Assembly: GCA_936450465.1 (NCBI GenBank)
Contig: OW388305.1
Coordinates: 41,678,687 to 41,742,686 of the forward strand
Direction of reading: 5' to 3'
Length of the DNA stretch: 64,000 nt
DNA from: Gibbula magus
Taxonomy: Eukaryota; Mollusca; Gastropoda; Trochida; Trochidae
Part shown: positions 32,936-45,969 of the stretch, one piece after another
Layout of the letters: each line of letters begins with the position of its first letter
Numbering within the stretch: the stretch's first letter is position 1
Notes under the pieces: model-generated
What the model was told of the DNA's origin: nothing
What the model saw: only the letters and a program-made list of their open reading frames with translations
Database searches by the model: none
Translations under genes and position numbers: made by a program

Positions 32936-34247
32936 TTGAAACCCCAATAAGACTAAATTCATGCTATTTAGCCCTAGTAATAGTCATCAGGTACCTAGAT
33001 TAGTATTCAATAATGATCAACGGGAACGTGTACATCAACATAAACATCTTGGCCTTATCTTCTCGGACAATACTAAATGGTCCAATCATGTTGATCTTGC
33101 CATAGAAAAGGCTACAAAACTAATCTCTTCTCTACGTGTGTTAAAGTATGTTTTGAATAGGAGTATTTTTTCACGTATGTATGAAATGTATATTCGACCC
33201 ATTTTAGAATATGCTTCTGAGGTCTGGGATAACTGTTCGGATGTTTTGTGTGACAAACTTGAAAAGGTCAAACTTGAAGCTGCAAGAATTGTAACTGGCT
33301 TACCAAAGATTGCTTCAAGAGATAGCTTATACAAAGAAACTGGTTGGTTGCCTTTAAAAATTAGACGTGGAAATAAGAAACTTTGTACTTTTTACAAAAT
33401 TATTAATATACAAGCTCAAAATTATCTGATTAATTTACTTCCACCAGTCACTGAAACTATTTCTCATTACAACTTGCGTAACAAATCAAATTTATCTATT
33501 CCAAAATTTCGAACTGCGGTCCTTCAAAAGTATTTTATTTATGACTGTGCTTATCTATGGAATAATCTTTCCTCTAAAATAAGATGTTCAAATTCATTAT
33601 CGTCATTTAAAGCAAAATTATCTGAAAAAGAATGTAAAATCCCAAAATATTTTCTTTTCGGCGATAGGAAGATGAACATTATACACAGTAAGTTCAGAAA
33701 TTCTTGTAGTTCCCTAAACGGTGATCTGTATCGTGTCAATTTATCTGAAAGTAAATCTTGCATTTGTGGTGCTTTAGTTGAATATGTTTATCATTTCTTC
33801 TTGAGATGTCCAAGACATGCTGATCTCCGTTTAGAATTAAAGCAAAGATTTTATAATTTAAAGGCAGAATTTGATCTTAATACAATCCTGTATGGAAATC
33901 CAAATCTTCCACAAACAGTCAATGAAAACATATTTCACCATGCTCATAAAATCATTGGAAAGAGTCAACGGTTCAATGAATACATTAATACTAATGTGCG
34001 TATTTATCATATTCAAAGTGCATTTTGTCATAAGAATAACATTCCCAATTGTGTGTTGCCTTAATAATGTATATTACATGTTTACCCACTTCGTCACTTG
34101 TAGATTTCTTACTCTCTTATGCATATATTGTGTTATGTATTTTAGCCTTGTCAAATAGTTGTTGAGTATACGTGGAGAGGGTTTCTATAAGTTTCACAAC
34201 TTGTATCCAATCCATTTCCTAAATGAATAAAATATGTTTTCAATCAA
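32936..34247 (+). pseudogene. 5'-truncated LINE (reverse transcriptase C-terminal portion)
   Basis: An open frame of about 367 codons (32961-34064) covers the C-terminal part of a non-LTR retrotransposon ORF2: KHLGLIFSDNTKW, EAARIVTGLP, LYKETGWLPLKIRRGNKK, YNLRNKSNL, then a CCHC-like motif CICGALVEYVYHFFLRC (C-x-C-x7-H-x4-C). The catalytic part lies before the truncation. The frame is intact, so insertion is fairly recent. It starts directly at the edge of the 31740-32935 array; an AATAAAATATG signal lies near 34228. Likely Jockey/CR1-like; not autonomous. Confidence 0.85.
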
Positions 34248-35149
34248 TCTGAAGCAGTATCCGGGGAAGAGAAGCGGCAGTGTTGGGTGAGCAATTGTTT
34301 CAGTTTTCACACTTCGTATTGTTTTTTTTTTTAAAATAGGGAACGCTAAGGGAACATTTTGTCATGGAAAATAGAAAAAGTTTTTTTGTTAGGTAAGTCG
34401 CTGTCATGAAAGTGCCAGTTTGTCGTTGATAAGCACATGTTATTGTTATCATTCAATGATGATTCAAAGACTTATGGGCATGTTCTCCTTCCAAAACAAT
34501 TTTAAATCATTGTCTAAACGTAGAAACATTGATAATAAATAGATATAACTCATAAACAGGGATTTGGAAAGGCACCTTTGACTATGTTTACTGCTTTTAA
34601 CCATTTTCGAAATTGTTTATGGGCCATTCCCCTTTGTAGCAGTATCAACATTTTTAATTTAAATGGGCCATTTTTTCATCCAATGTGCAATTGCCCCTAC
34701 CTTTTCCAATCTCTGCATAAACTCAATCTCATCGGAAGACCGATTAAGCAATTACAGAAGTTGACGTCCACATACCATATGAGTTGTTCAAAACGCCTGC
34801 TCTATAATTATGCAGGAATAAACACGTTTGTCCATTATTGATACAATTCTACATATATATCTTTATTCGTCCTATCTGGATTCTTTCCGCTAAAAGAAGT
34901 TATATGAACGTCCAACAAGCAAGTTCCGATACAATTAAATAAGAAAACCTACGAACTGAAGTGTTTCAAAAGCAAGAGGACAGTTTTGGTAAATGGCGTT
35001 GAAAAGCACTGTCAATTCTATTATTAGCAAGTTATGGAAGGCAAAATAAGACTCACTGAAAAAGTCTCAAGTTTTTAATATCCCTATGCTATTTATGTCA
35101 TCAGGGGATTTTACGGTTGCTTACAGTGAAGAGGAGTTCGCACCTTTTT

Positions 35150-35300
35150 TGGCACTCCGTCTAATTAGATGAGTTAACTGTATGTAATGGAGGCTAATTA
35201 TATATAAGCAGCGAATTTCTGGGACAGACTCCACGAACTCGCCTGCTTAGCTTGCCCGAATGCATTTCTCATCTTTATTTCGATTATCTCCACTTAAAAT
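35150..35300 (+). promoter_or_regulatory. Promoter-like stretch with TATA box
   Basis: GCTAATTATATATAAGCAGC (TATATAA at 35201-35207), preceded by TAATTAGATGAG and followed about 30 bp on by CTGGGACAGACTCC. TAATTA motifs are homeodomain-type sites. It could start the plus-strand gene whose exon is at 53776; that link is speculation. Confidence 0.2.
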
Positions 35301-35792
35301 ATATTTTATTGGTACAAAATTTACTTATTGCAAACTTCGGTGCTCACTCAAGATAAAGAACTAAACTACAAAACATACAAAAGTCAACAATGTATAACAT
35401 CATCACACAGTGTCTCAGTGCCAGTCAATACTCTGCCTTGCACGTGCTCTGACAACGCTACGCATGTTCTGCGAGTGCGATTCATATTTTACCCTTCCAA
35501 TGAAGAACGTTGGGTTCTTACTGACAAACAATTTTTTCATTTCTATCGGGCCTATTGGATAAAGGTGCTTGTTCCTTATTGGAATCTTGGGTCTCAAAAC
35601 AAATGAGTATACATTTTCATAATCGAGATGTTTATGATTCTAATCAGATGAAATTATACCAAGACACAATGCATTATTGAAACATGATAAGTTATGTATT
35701 ATGCAAAAGTTCAATAGTTCAGGTGTCCCTCCCCAGTGGAGCAGTCATGGAATGAGCATTCGATTCATGAACATTCGATTCAGTGAGTCTCT

Positions 35793-35902
35793 GTGGCGCT
35801 GTAGCGCTTTTTTGCATAGTATGTTTTCTCAAATTGGCCGTATGTTATTCAAGTTTATGCAATGCACTTTTCTGTAAGAAAATCGTGCTACAGCGCCTTT
35901 AA
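35793..35902. mobile_element. Family G MITE, short copy 5
   Basis: About 110 bp with termini GGCGCTGTAGCGCTTTTTTG and TCGTGCTACAGCGCCTTTAA. Most of the interior is lost and the left TTAA is missing. Confidence 0.6.
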
Positions 35903-36592
35903 AGGGTGATTCCATTGCCATGGATTACTCTTAAATTATACTTTACGCTCAGTAACTATATCATAATTGATATCCATCGCGGTTGCTGTTCCATCAAACA
36001 CAGACATTAGTGAATAATGTCATAATTAATAACCAAACCATTGCACAATAACCAACGTTTAATTACGAATTAACAGATGATTTCCTTTATTTAGGTTTAA
36101 TGCAATATCTTAATTGGATAATTTTAGTTCTTACCATTCTATTAGTTTTACTTTACGTCGTGTATAGATCTACACAAAATTGAAGTTGTAATCTAGAAAA
36201 TAAGTATTCCATATGTATTCCACTTCTAAATGTTCCCAAAGACTTCAGTTATTGAAATAGAAATATCTTAGATATAGATGTTGTCAGACTACCGACGATG
36301 TTGAGAAAAACAAATCACTTAGTTACAAACTCAATAAATATGTAAAAATCATTTAGGCCTGTATAATAACCAATAATGGAAAACGTTTCAATATCAAGAC
36401 ATAATTCATTGATTTCCTCTATACGCCACAGCGTGTTGGTGTATCCGCATATGCCGTTATTTCTACAATGATTAGGTTTCGCCATGCGTACTTTAATATA
36501 TGCCAGTGGGACTACAGTATTGATCGACAAACATTGGAGCTCTAAAGCATGCAAAGAAATATTGATTGCAAGAGTTGTCTTTCCTTGAAGCA

Positions 36593-36680
36593 CAGAACGA
36601 AACCTCGGCGTTCTTTGAATAGTCAGCGGGCAGTTCGAACTGTTATCAAGGCACAGGAACTAGCCAAGCAACGAGAATGA
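36593..36680 (+). CDS. Possible terminal exon fragment, unknown
   Basis: After TTTCCTTGAAG the sequence reads RTKPRRSLNSQRAVRTVIKA then QELAKQRE and stop. A basic helical C-terminus is plausible, but no upstream exon or similarity is seen. Confidence 0.15.
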
Positions 36681-37689
36681 CGGATGTCCGTTCGCCTCCG
36701 ATGGTTTTAACGTGAATATATGAGATGTAGGAGAATCGGTTTCGGCTTCAAGAACGTGAAAGGTAGGCGCTTGACCATTTTAACATTGGCACCATTCCTG
36801 GGAATGTCTTTGAGAGTGTTATCTCAATAGCAGACAGAGGATTGGTACATTTACATGTTTAATAAGTTATTTGAATGTTGATTTATCGTGTTGTGTGTAT
36901 ATCTACCTTACAAAGCTAATAATGGAGAAGATTTGGTGGTTGTCATAATTGATGAAGCTGGCATCAATGGTAGAGTTTTTCCTGGAGAATATTCTGAATA
37001 TAGTTGGAATTTATCAATCAATTAAAGGGAGGCAATACATACTTCACAGTTATATATTGTGGCTTCAGTGTGTTTCCCCAATTGATTTTAACTTGTCAGA
37101 TCAGCAAGTGGCAATGAAAAGAAATCTACGACTGTTAACACTTATTTGTATACCCAGTAGTTACATGTAGTTATATTATTCTAGTTCAGGTGAGAACCTT
37201 CTTCAGTGATTGACAGTGATACACCAATCAATTAAATAATCAAGTTATTGATCGTTTATGAGTTGTGGATAATAAAACTTGCATAAAATTAAATCTTGAA
37301 ATGGGTATAACTAATAGAAAATGCTATAATGTAAATAAGAAGTTGTTATGAAATGAGGTAAAAAGTTGTAAAGTCTTCACTAGTCAAACGTTAAGACTAT
37401 GAAAATAATATTGAAAAGGAGCCTCTGTCCCATTTCCCATCCCATTTCTCATCACCTTTTCAAGATAGTGGTATTTTGCAATTAAATATTTTTTTTAGAG
37501 GTTGAAATTAAGGCTTTGTCTTCACAACTACTTGTAGATAATCAATCGATGGATAACCTCAGGAGTCAATTCCCACACGACTCAGTACAAATCTCTGTAC
37601 GACTACTTTGTCATTATGCCTCTCAATTGTTCATTGAGTGGCATAATGCTGTATGACATTTTGAGGAAAACACTCAGTATTTTGTGCAC

Positions 37690-37800
37690 CCTATCTATCA
37701 GGAAAGGGGGGGGGGGGGTCATTTTAAACAATTTCACATGAAAAGGAGGATGACCACCCCTCACCCATCCTCCCCCACCCCCCTCTGTGTCCACCCTTGT
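37690..37800. mobile_element. G/C-run inverted-repeat remnant
   Basis: A G-run after CAGGAAA, TTTCACATGAAAAGGAGG in the middle, then C-runs. Same style as 48545-48903. Confidence 0.4.
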
Positions 37801-37831
37801 AATAGTGGGAAGTACTTTTATAAGGCATTGA

Positions 37832-38287
37832 TTAAAGGTCCATCCATTGTGTTGTTGCGGTCACATATTCCAAACGTTATAAATGGTGTTACTTCACCGA
37901 GAAGTACCAACTGTTACCGAAAACTAGCATTTTGATGATAGTCAACTTAGTATATTGACGATATGAAGGTAAAAGTATCAAACCTATGAGTCAAACGTAA
38001 TTTTGGAATCATATTTACAACAGACCAAACAACAACTTTTGGTTAATAATGTTGAATAGGTCATTTAACTACTGTACATGTAAATGGAACGTGCAGTTTC
38101 GGTTTCTGCACATGCAAAATGATGTTACTCAATTTTAATTGGAAACTAGTAATTATGATATATTAGGCGATTGTGGAAGAATATGTAAGCTGAGTGACTT
38201 TGTTTGTATTGTAAACAGCACATATGGTGAGTTGGAACGTATTAAAGCCTATTAAAATTTTATGAAACACAATGGATGCACCTTTAA
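37832..38287. mobile_element. Family J MITE, copy 1
   Basis: TTAAAGGTCCATCCATTGTG to ACAATGGATGCACCTTTAA, 456 bp. Other copies start or end at 38556, 45970 and 57784. Confidence 0.78.
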
Positions 38288-38555
38288 GGCCTATCTTTGT
38301 ATATAGAATTTGTCGGCGTATGTTTATATGAATAATTATATAACAAGGCTGTTGGGACAGAGCGGTTTGACATGTTGGTACATTTGACATACTCGACATA
38401 CAGATAATGAGCTTCTTGTGTTCCTCGTTAACAAATGAAGCATGTCTACTCTCTTTGATTAGCTACTTGAATTGCACAATCTATCCAGTTTCTCATTCCT
38501 GCATTAATAATGACTCCGTACTCGGGTTATATTGAGTGTGACCTCCACACTCTTA

Positions 38556-39729
38556 TTAAAGATGCATTCATTGTGTTTCATGATATTTTTTTGGCTTTAA
38601 TATGCCAACATATACTCATGGTCAAAATGATTGACACGTCTAAACAGAAAATGATTGCAGCAAATTAAATACATGGGCAATTAATACTGTTTGTTATTAT
38701 TGTAATAAAATAAATGGCACAAACGCATGATGTAAACTATATAATTCTTGCCGGGTATTTACTGTGTGCGAATGAGACTCCATGAAAGATTTTGTGTTTA
38801 TTTGGGTTCAGTAGAATTTATTTATTAGAACCACGATGAGAACACTCAAACACTGTAACAATATACCAATGCCAAGATCTCAAGACACAAGGAATGAACT
38901 ATTTTGAATAAATTTATTTTTTCTTATATTCCTCTTTATTTGGTATTTTAAAGTACAAGTGGAGAAATAGCAAATGCTTAAAGACACTATTCACAAAAAG
39001 ACATCCAGGAGTAACATGTTTTACTAAAAAATAATCGAAACTGACACGTAATGTTGTTCATATAACATTTCATTCCTATAAATATTAGGGGGTGTCAACC
39101 ATTATTACCATGAGTATACAATATATGCAGATTTTAGTTTAAATAATTTTACTCAATTTGCATATTCATCCCAAAATCATAAAATATATATATCATAACT
39201 AGTTTCAAATTAAAATCGAAAGACATCATTATGCATTTGCAGAAACGAAACTGCACATCCTTTTTTACATGTACAGTAGTTATATGACCTATTTAACATT
39301 ATCAACCCAAATTTGTGTTTATGTCTGTTGTAAATAACTTTCCAAAATAACATTTGTTTCATTGAAGCGTGTCTATCACGATTGCCGGTTTTTCAATCAG
39401 AAATCACTACCGTTACCTCTATATCATAACTATATTGAGTCGACTATCATCAAAATGGTAATTTTTGGCAACAGTTAGTACTTTTCAATAAAATAACACA
39501 ATTCATATCATTTGGCATATGTGACTTCCAACAACACATTGGATGCACCACACAATGGATGCACCTCACAATGTATGCACCACACAATGGATGCACCACA
39601 CAATGGATGCACCACACAATGGTTGCACCTCACAATGTATGCACCACACAATGGATGCACCACACAATGGATGCACTACACAATGGATGCACCACACAAT
39701 GGATGCACCACACAATGGATGCACCTCTA
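38556..39729. mobile_element. Family J MITE, copy 2, ending in a TIR-derived array
   Basis: TTAAAGATGCATTCATTGTG at the left. The right end, CCAACAACACATTGGATGCA, runs straight into about 12 copies of a 16-bp unit made of the terminal inverted repeat. An AT-rich insertion of several hundred bases lies in the interior. Confidence 0.65.
39540..39729. repeat. 16-bp array built from a MITE terminus
   Basis: About 12 copies of GGATGCACCACACAAT; the same string is the family J terminal repeat (ACAATGGATGCACC). Open in all frames because 16 cycles the reading frame; not coding. Confidence 0.88.
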
Positions 39730-39997
39730 AGGGAAATAAGAATACTCCATACTTCAATAAGTGAATACTACTTAAGTCTTTGAAGGACATTTAGAAGTGA
39801 AATAAATAAGAAAAGGGAAATTTGTGGAGTAATTCTTCTATATTGATCAGACAAATAGTTGCGGTGTAAATCCTCCATGAGAAATCTTGCGTATTTATTG
39901 ATTTTGATAGATATCCAAGTGTTCTCTTTCTTTGTGATTTTTATTTTATAATATTATTATTAAATGTGATTTTATATAGATTCACTGTTGGAAAAAT

Positions 39998-40112
39998 CAT
40001 AGGGGCTTGTATTTTCGAAAAACTAGCGTTTTGAAAGCATATGAATTTGACGATCCAGTCGACTTCTTACGTTTCAAATCGCTTGTTTTTCGACAATACA
40101 AGCCCTTGTGGG
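39998..40112. mobile_element. Short inverted-repeat element
   Basis: ATAGGGGCTTGTATTTTCGA at the left and GTTTTTCGACAATACAAGCC at the right, about 115 bp. Confidence 0.5.
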
Positions 40113-40518
40113 AAAAGCTATTTTATGTTTTATTTTGTTGATACACATGTATGTATGTTTTAACATGTGATAAGATAATTATTATTGAAAATAATGTACA
40201 ATTCTAATAAGCTTTTCAGATGTGATATAAAATTAATAAATCTAGAGAGGCTGTATCATTTAAATGTCTGGACAACAGATATTGGCACTCTTAAACTCCT
40301 AATTATAGAAAGAGCCAGGCATTTTGAAAGGGGAGGGGGGTTCACGTATTGAAAGGGGGGAGGGGGTTCACTTCAAAGATGAGGGGGGTTTTGAGTCCCC
40401 TGAACCCCCCTCTGGATCATTCGTAGTTATCCATTCTTATTGATAGCTTGGTTTCCACTAGGTCATCTCTCGGTATAGTTCAGTATCGAATCGAGGAGCC
40501 TTCATTAGATAGAATACC

Positions 40519-41372
40519 GTAAATCCTTGAATAATTACCTACTTTGAACAATTGCCTGCCTGGAATGATCGTCTACTTAGAACAATTGCCTGCCTTGAAT
40601 AATCGTCTACTTTGAACAATTGTCTGCCTTGAATAATCGTCTACTTTGAACAATTGCCTGCCTTGAATAATCGTCTACTTTGAACAATTGCCTGCCTTGA
40701 ATAATTGTCTACTTTGAACAATTGCCTGCCTTGAATAATCATCTACTTTGAACAATTGCCTGCCTTGAATAATCGTCTACTTTGAACAATTGCCTGCCTT
40801 GAATAATCGTCTACTTTGAACAATTGCCTGCCTTGAATAATCATCTACTTTGAACAATTGCCTGCCTTGAATAATCGTCTACTTAGAACAATTGCCTGCC
40901 TTGAATAATCGTCTACTTTGAACAATTGCCTGCCTTGAATAATCGCCTACTTTGAACAATTGCCTGCCTTGAATAATCGCCTACTTTGAACAATTGCCTG
41001 CCTTGAATATTGGCGGGTCTAAGCCCTCTTTGAAATAAATAGTTGCCTGCCTTGACTTATCGTCTGGTTAAATGTAGCAAATGTAAATAAACTCATGGCT
41101 TCTAATCAAACTAATCTCCTTTTCAAAAGTAATTCATGCATAAGAATTTTTTTTGCGAAGTTTGGACGTGCTCTTTATTTACAATATTCATAATTTAAAC
41201 TTACTGCAATCATGTTTTTGTTAGAATTTTTAAAAAATTGCATGTAGTATTATATTGTGGTTGCGAAAAAATAATCACCTGCCTTGAATAATCGCCCGCC
41301 TTGAAGAATCGCTGGGTCAAATCGGTGTTTGAAATTAATACTTGTCGGGTGATAATTCAAGGATTTACGGTA
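40519..41372. mobile_element. Inverted-repeat element with an internal 34-bp tandem array
   Basis: Outer ends ACCGTAAATCCTTGAATAAT and ATAATTCAAGGATTTACGGT. Inside, 40540-41010 holds about 14 copies of a 34-bp unit of two related 17-bp halves, CTTGAATAATCGTCTACT and TTGAACAATTGCCTGCC, each resembling the inner part of the terminus. Confidence 0.7.
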
Positions 41373-42170
41373 GTTCATGCATAGCTCCACATGACCAATC
41401 ACAACCAAACAGTCTCTGCAAGGAGTGATTCTGTCAGCACCAGGCATTCAATTATCATGCTCCGAAACCCTCCATTTCTCAGCGGTGGATTTCTCCAGCT
41501 GAGCGTTGCAATACGTGATGTTATTACCTTGGTGTGTGATAACAACATGTGGCATGCAATATACTCGTTGTATGAAGCAAAATCATGCAATATGGGCGTT
41601 ATATATCCCGAAATGATTTAATATGTGGCCATTACTTTTGACATTAAGTATATGATTTTGACAGTCGTACATCAACATTGGATAATGTGCCATACAATCT
41701 TGGTGTTGGAATATGTTTCGTAAGTGTGAACTTTTTAATAGATATACTTATAAAATATATATAATAGTACTAGATATGTTATAGTTGATTCAGTTGGTTT
41801 ACGGAACCTCTTACCATGATTTTGACAAATTTGGTAAACAAAAAATCCTACTCAGAATCCCTGTCAAATAAAAATGTTGCCAAATTTTCCCTGTCAATTA
41901 GTTGCCACATTTTGATGCCGAACTGTGGCATAGGCTGTTATCAAGACATCTAGCTTTTCTCTAATAACAAAATAATGTATTTCATATCATAAAATAACAA
42001 CCACAGTAAATAATCATAACTTTGTCAATGTTGACAATAAATTGTAGATTTGTTAAAGTTCTGAGATTTAAATCCTGATGAGCTTCAGAGACAATGGATC
42101 TGTTTCTCTATTTTAAATGCTGACACATCAATATTCTACTGCACGAAGAATATGTACACTCACCAGCGAC
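41373..42170. other. No gene recognised
   Basis: Short chance open frames only; no splice-flanked exon or repeat found. Confidence 0.5.
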
Positions 42171-42532
42171 TTAAAGGGGCAGTAGCACGTTTTTTGCAAA
42201 TTTTATTTTTTCAAATTTACCATTTATAAAGATAGTTTATGTCATTTATATTTACTTTAGAGGGCAAAACATCTTATTACACAAAATTTTTTTCCGTAGA
42301 TGCAAAAACGGTGTTGCGTATAAAGCGAAAATTGCATGGCGGCCATTTTATTGTGAACACATTTTATTATTTCGAATGATAAAAATGATTCCCATAGCTT
42401 TACGGAACCATGTAAACTTATGTTTTAATTTGATTTGCCGAAGAGGGAAAGTTGTTCTACTATTTGTGACATTATTTTTCAAATACATTTCATCAACTTA
42501 CGTCACCGAAAAATGTGCTACTGCCCCTTTAA
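42171..42532. mobile_element. Family G MITE, copy 6
   Basis: TTAAAGGGGCAGTAGCACGT to TGTGCTACTGCCCCTTTAA, 362 bp, with GCATGGCGGCCATTTTATTG at about 42332. Its right TTAA is shared with the family K element that follows. Confidence 0.82.
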
Positions 42533-42951
42533 AGGGACACTCCGTATGTTATTCTAGTAACATGGGTCAAAAGTTACCAAGGGTGTTATTTTATTGAGAA
42601 GTAATGATTGTCGAAAATTTCCGTTTTAGTGCCAATCTGTTCAGTATAGTTACATTATTAAGATGTTTAGACGTGATAAGGATCGAAAAACAGACAATGT
42701 TCCGCGGCTGGCGCCTGTCAATTGTTAAAACGTAATTTTGAAAACTTATATTTTGCAGACAAGGGGACAGATATTGGTTGGTATTGTTCAATGGAACATA
42801 TAACTGGTATAAATGTAAATGGGGCGCATGAATTCGGCTTCTCATAGTGTATAAAGCCGCTGCTCCAGTTTTATTGAAAACATGTTATTGTCAAATATTT
42901 GGCGTTATAATCTAAATAAAATTTCATGAAAAACTTGCAGTGTCCCTTTAA
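42529..42951. mobile_element. Family K MITE, copy 1
   Basis: TTAAAGGGACACTCCGTATG to TTGCAGTGTCCCTTTAA, 423 bp, abutting family G copy 6 through a common TTTAAA. Confidence 0.75.
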
Positions 42952-45190
42952 TAGAGTCTTCACTTAAAGAGAGAGATCTACAGACACTGACACAATGTCC
43001 AATATTAAGTTGCATTGATCAATGACGTTCTCCATTGTCTCTCCGCTCATCGATCAATTGCTTAGCTAATGGTGTAGAAGTCTTATTGATTCTCTCACGT
43101 TTTGTACAACAGTGTACTTCATCATAGATGAAGAACAGAACCTTTACTCTATACATTGCTGACGTAGGTAAAAATTCAGTGCTCAATTCTCACTGCTGCC
43201 CTGTGTTCAAGATGGCTAGTGCTCATCAGGACCGCAAGGCCAGATTGGCTTAAAGCATGGTCCGTCGTCCGTATACGTTTTCACTGTGCTAGATGTATGT
43301 AAAATGTTTCGCACTATTCAAAGTGTTAAGTGTTTCAATTTGGGATGATTTATTCATGAGTTTGCCTGTCAAGCATGGTGTTGAAGATCGGTCAATATCA
43401 ACTTCTTTTGACCTTCTAACAAGAATTGATTATTACTGATTATTGACCAGGACTGATGGTTACTGATTAACAAAGGTCCTTGTGTTACCATGTAATGAGA
43501 AAACCATGTTTGTATAGACTCCATTGTATTGCCCGACAAACTTACAAAAAACAACTAAAATGGTAACTATCCTGGTTGGAGGGCCTTTGTTTTTATGAGG
43601 AGGCCCTGAATCAGGATAATTGTCATTTTAGATTTTTCATAAGTTTGTCAGCAGTAGACCAATTAGTTAGTATGTTTTTATGATACATAGTTCTTCATGA
43701 ATTCTTATGATGCGAAGAACTGAATATTACTAAGTTTCTATGCTTTCTTTATTAACTTTTATTATTTAGTTCTTTTTCTGCTTCAAATCTGTAACAATTG
43801 TAATATTATATTTCTGACGTGTTTAATTTTGCAATTTTCCTGCAAAAATTAAGGCTTAGCAATATTATCACAATACCAATATTTTGCAATACAGACTGTG
43901 CAATACAATTATTGCAATATGATTTTCAATATTGCAATATATCGCACCAAAAATTTGTTAGTGAAATTTATTCATATATCTTGTTTTTAGGCATAGTTAT
44001 CAGCTTAACTTGTTACAAAATTCTTTTGGAGTGCAAGAATAATTGTTCAACTGTATTACAAATGTTTTCTAAATATATGCCATCAAAATTAATTTATCAT
44101 TTTGACTAATGCTTTTTTTAATAGATTTTTACTAAATGTGTCATGTTTAACTGCAAACAGAAGTATAAAAGTTGAATGTAGAGTTCACTCAATATATTGC
44201 AATACGTATTGCAATACAGGTTGTATGTATTGCAATATGAAATTTGGTGCAATATTCAGCACTAGCAAAAATATAATATATATAATGCAATAATATGAAT
44301 AATTATCAACAACAAAATTTGATTGATGTCAGAATGCAGCAGGTGTTTATAAATTCATATCTTTGAACAAATAAATTTGTAAAGTTTGTATTACAATTAT
44401 GTTGTGCTAACCTCAAACGATTGTATTGATACATTTTTCATATAAAATGAACAAACCAAATTTGTAAATCATTCTCCTTGAAACGTAAAAATTGCAACTT
44501 AATTTTAAATTATTTTTCTTTTCTGAATTGCTGTTGTTCAATGACTCTCTTACAATTAAATTCATCACAATATGTTCCACTATTGTCCAAAATGCACTCG
44601 GCATTGGAAATTGATGGTTGTTTATTATTCCCAGAGGAGACCGCCGTTCTGTAACACTGAAATAATTATAACAAACAGCATGTGACAGAAAAATCAAGCA
44701 ATTGTTGAATGTCAACTGAACAATCCATGGCAGGCAATTTGCTGATGTGACCTAGTTATAGCAATTGACAGCATTGAAAATAGACCTTGCGTCAATCTCC
44801 AGAGAAAAACAAAATAAATTCACAAAATAAGATAACTTAAGCCCGACAAATACACACATCTTTTATGGATTTCTGGAAAAAATTGTGAGGAGGAGAGATA
44901 AAATGATAAAAAAGCACTTTTTGTTCTTAGTGAAAATGAAAAGTTGCCTAAATATTTTCAGGTTAGAAAAACAGGAACAATAATTCAATAAATATTATCT
45001 TTTATTAAAGTTTTTTTGTTGATGTGTCAACATTTTTAATGGGAAGGGATTTCTGAGTTGCATTTGCTTTTCAAATTTGTAATTATCATTGACATTCCAT
45101 AAAATTTATAAATAGTTTTTTCACCTTGTTAAAAAGTTTGTAGAAATTTTCAAGGTTTTTATTAGACAATTTGCATTTCACAAATCCTCT
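42952..45190. other. No gene; TTGCAATAT-rich tract inside
   Basis: 43850-44290 is enriched in TTGCAATA and its complement. The rest is AT-rich without recognised features. Confidence 0.5.
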
Positions 45191-45193
45191 TTT

Positions 45194-45713
45194 ATCCAAG
45201 ATTCTATGTATCTAAAAAAACAATATGTCCTCTTTGTCAACAATCAAAAATCACTTGGCCTGTTTCATATCCAAGATTCTATGTATCTAAAAAAAAAACT
45301 GTCCTCTTTTTCAATAATCAAAAATCACTTGGCCTGTTTCATATCCAAGATTCTATGTATCTAAAAAAAAACTTGTCCTCTTTTTCAACATTCAATAATC
45401 ACTTAGCCTGTTTCATATCCAATATTCTATGTATCTAAAAAAAAACTTGTCCTCTTTTTCAAAAATCAACAATCACTTGGCCTGTTTCATATCCAAGATT
45501 CTATGTATCTAAAAAAAAACTTGTCCTCTTTTTCAACATTCAACAATCACTTGGCCTGTTTCATATCCAAGATTCTATGTATCTAAAAAAACCTTGTCCT
45601 CTTTTTCAACATTCAACAATCACTCGGCATGTTTCATATCCAAGATTCTATGTATCTTAAAAAAAACCTTGTCCCATTTTTCATCATTCAACAATCACTT
45701 GGCCTGTTTCATT
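45194..45713. repeat. 74-bp tandem array, about 7 copies
   Basis: Units of TATCCAAGATTCTATGTATC, an A-run, CTTGTCCTCTTTTTCAA and ATCACTTGGCCTGTTTCA. Confidence 0.85.
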
Positions 45714-45969
45714 TCAAGGATCAACCAGAACAGTAAAGTAGGTCCTTGTCAAACTGTCGGCATCTACCTAATCCAATTCTCCCTCTTGAATGTAGTCCCC
45801 ATCAATGATTCATCAGGTTTCTGCACCTCTCTGAACATAACTGGACCAGGTCTTGTTTTAGAAATTAGACTGTAGACATTTGGACCCAAGGAGTAATTCA
45901 TCAGGTTTCTGGCACCTCTCTGAACATAGAGTCACACAGATCCACAGATTAACTTTATTTAGAAAAGCT

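Larger units (their letters stand above)
34250..37830. other. Largely repeat-poor interval
   Basis: Apart from a short family G remnant (35793-35902) and the G/C-run remnant near 37690, I recognise no repeat here. A TATA-containing stretch (35201) and a possible exon (36593) are the only candidate features. Confidence 0.4.

Noticed and set aside
39512..39790. Four overlapping open frames of Met-Asp-Ala-Pro-His repeats
   Set aside because: A 16-bp tandem array open in every frame; no start context or splice support.
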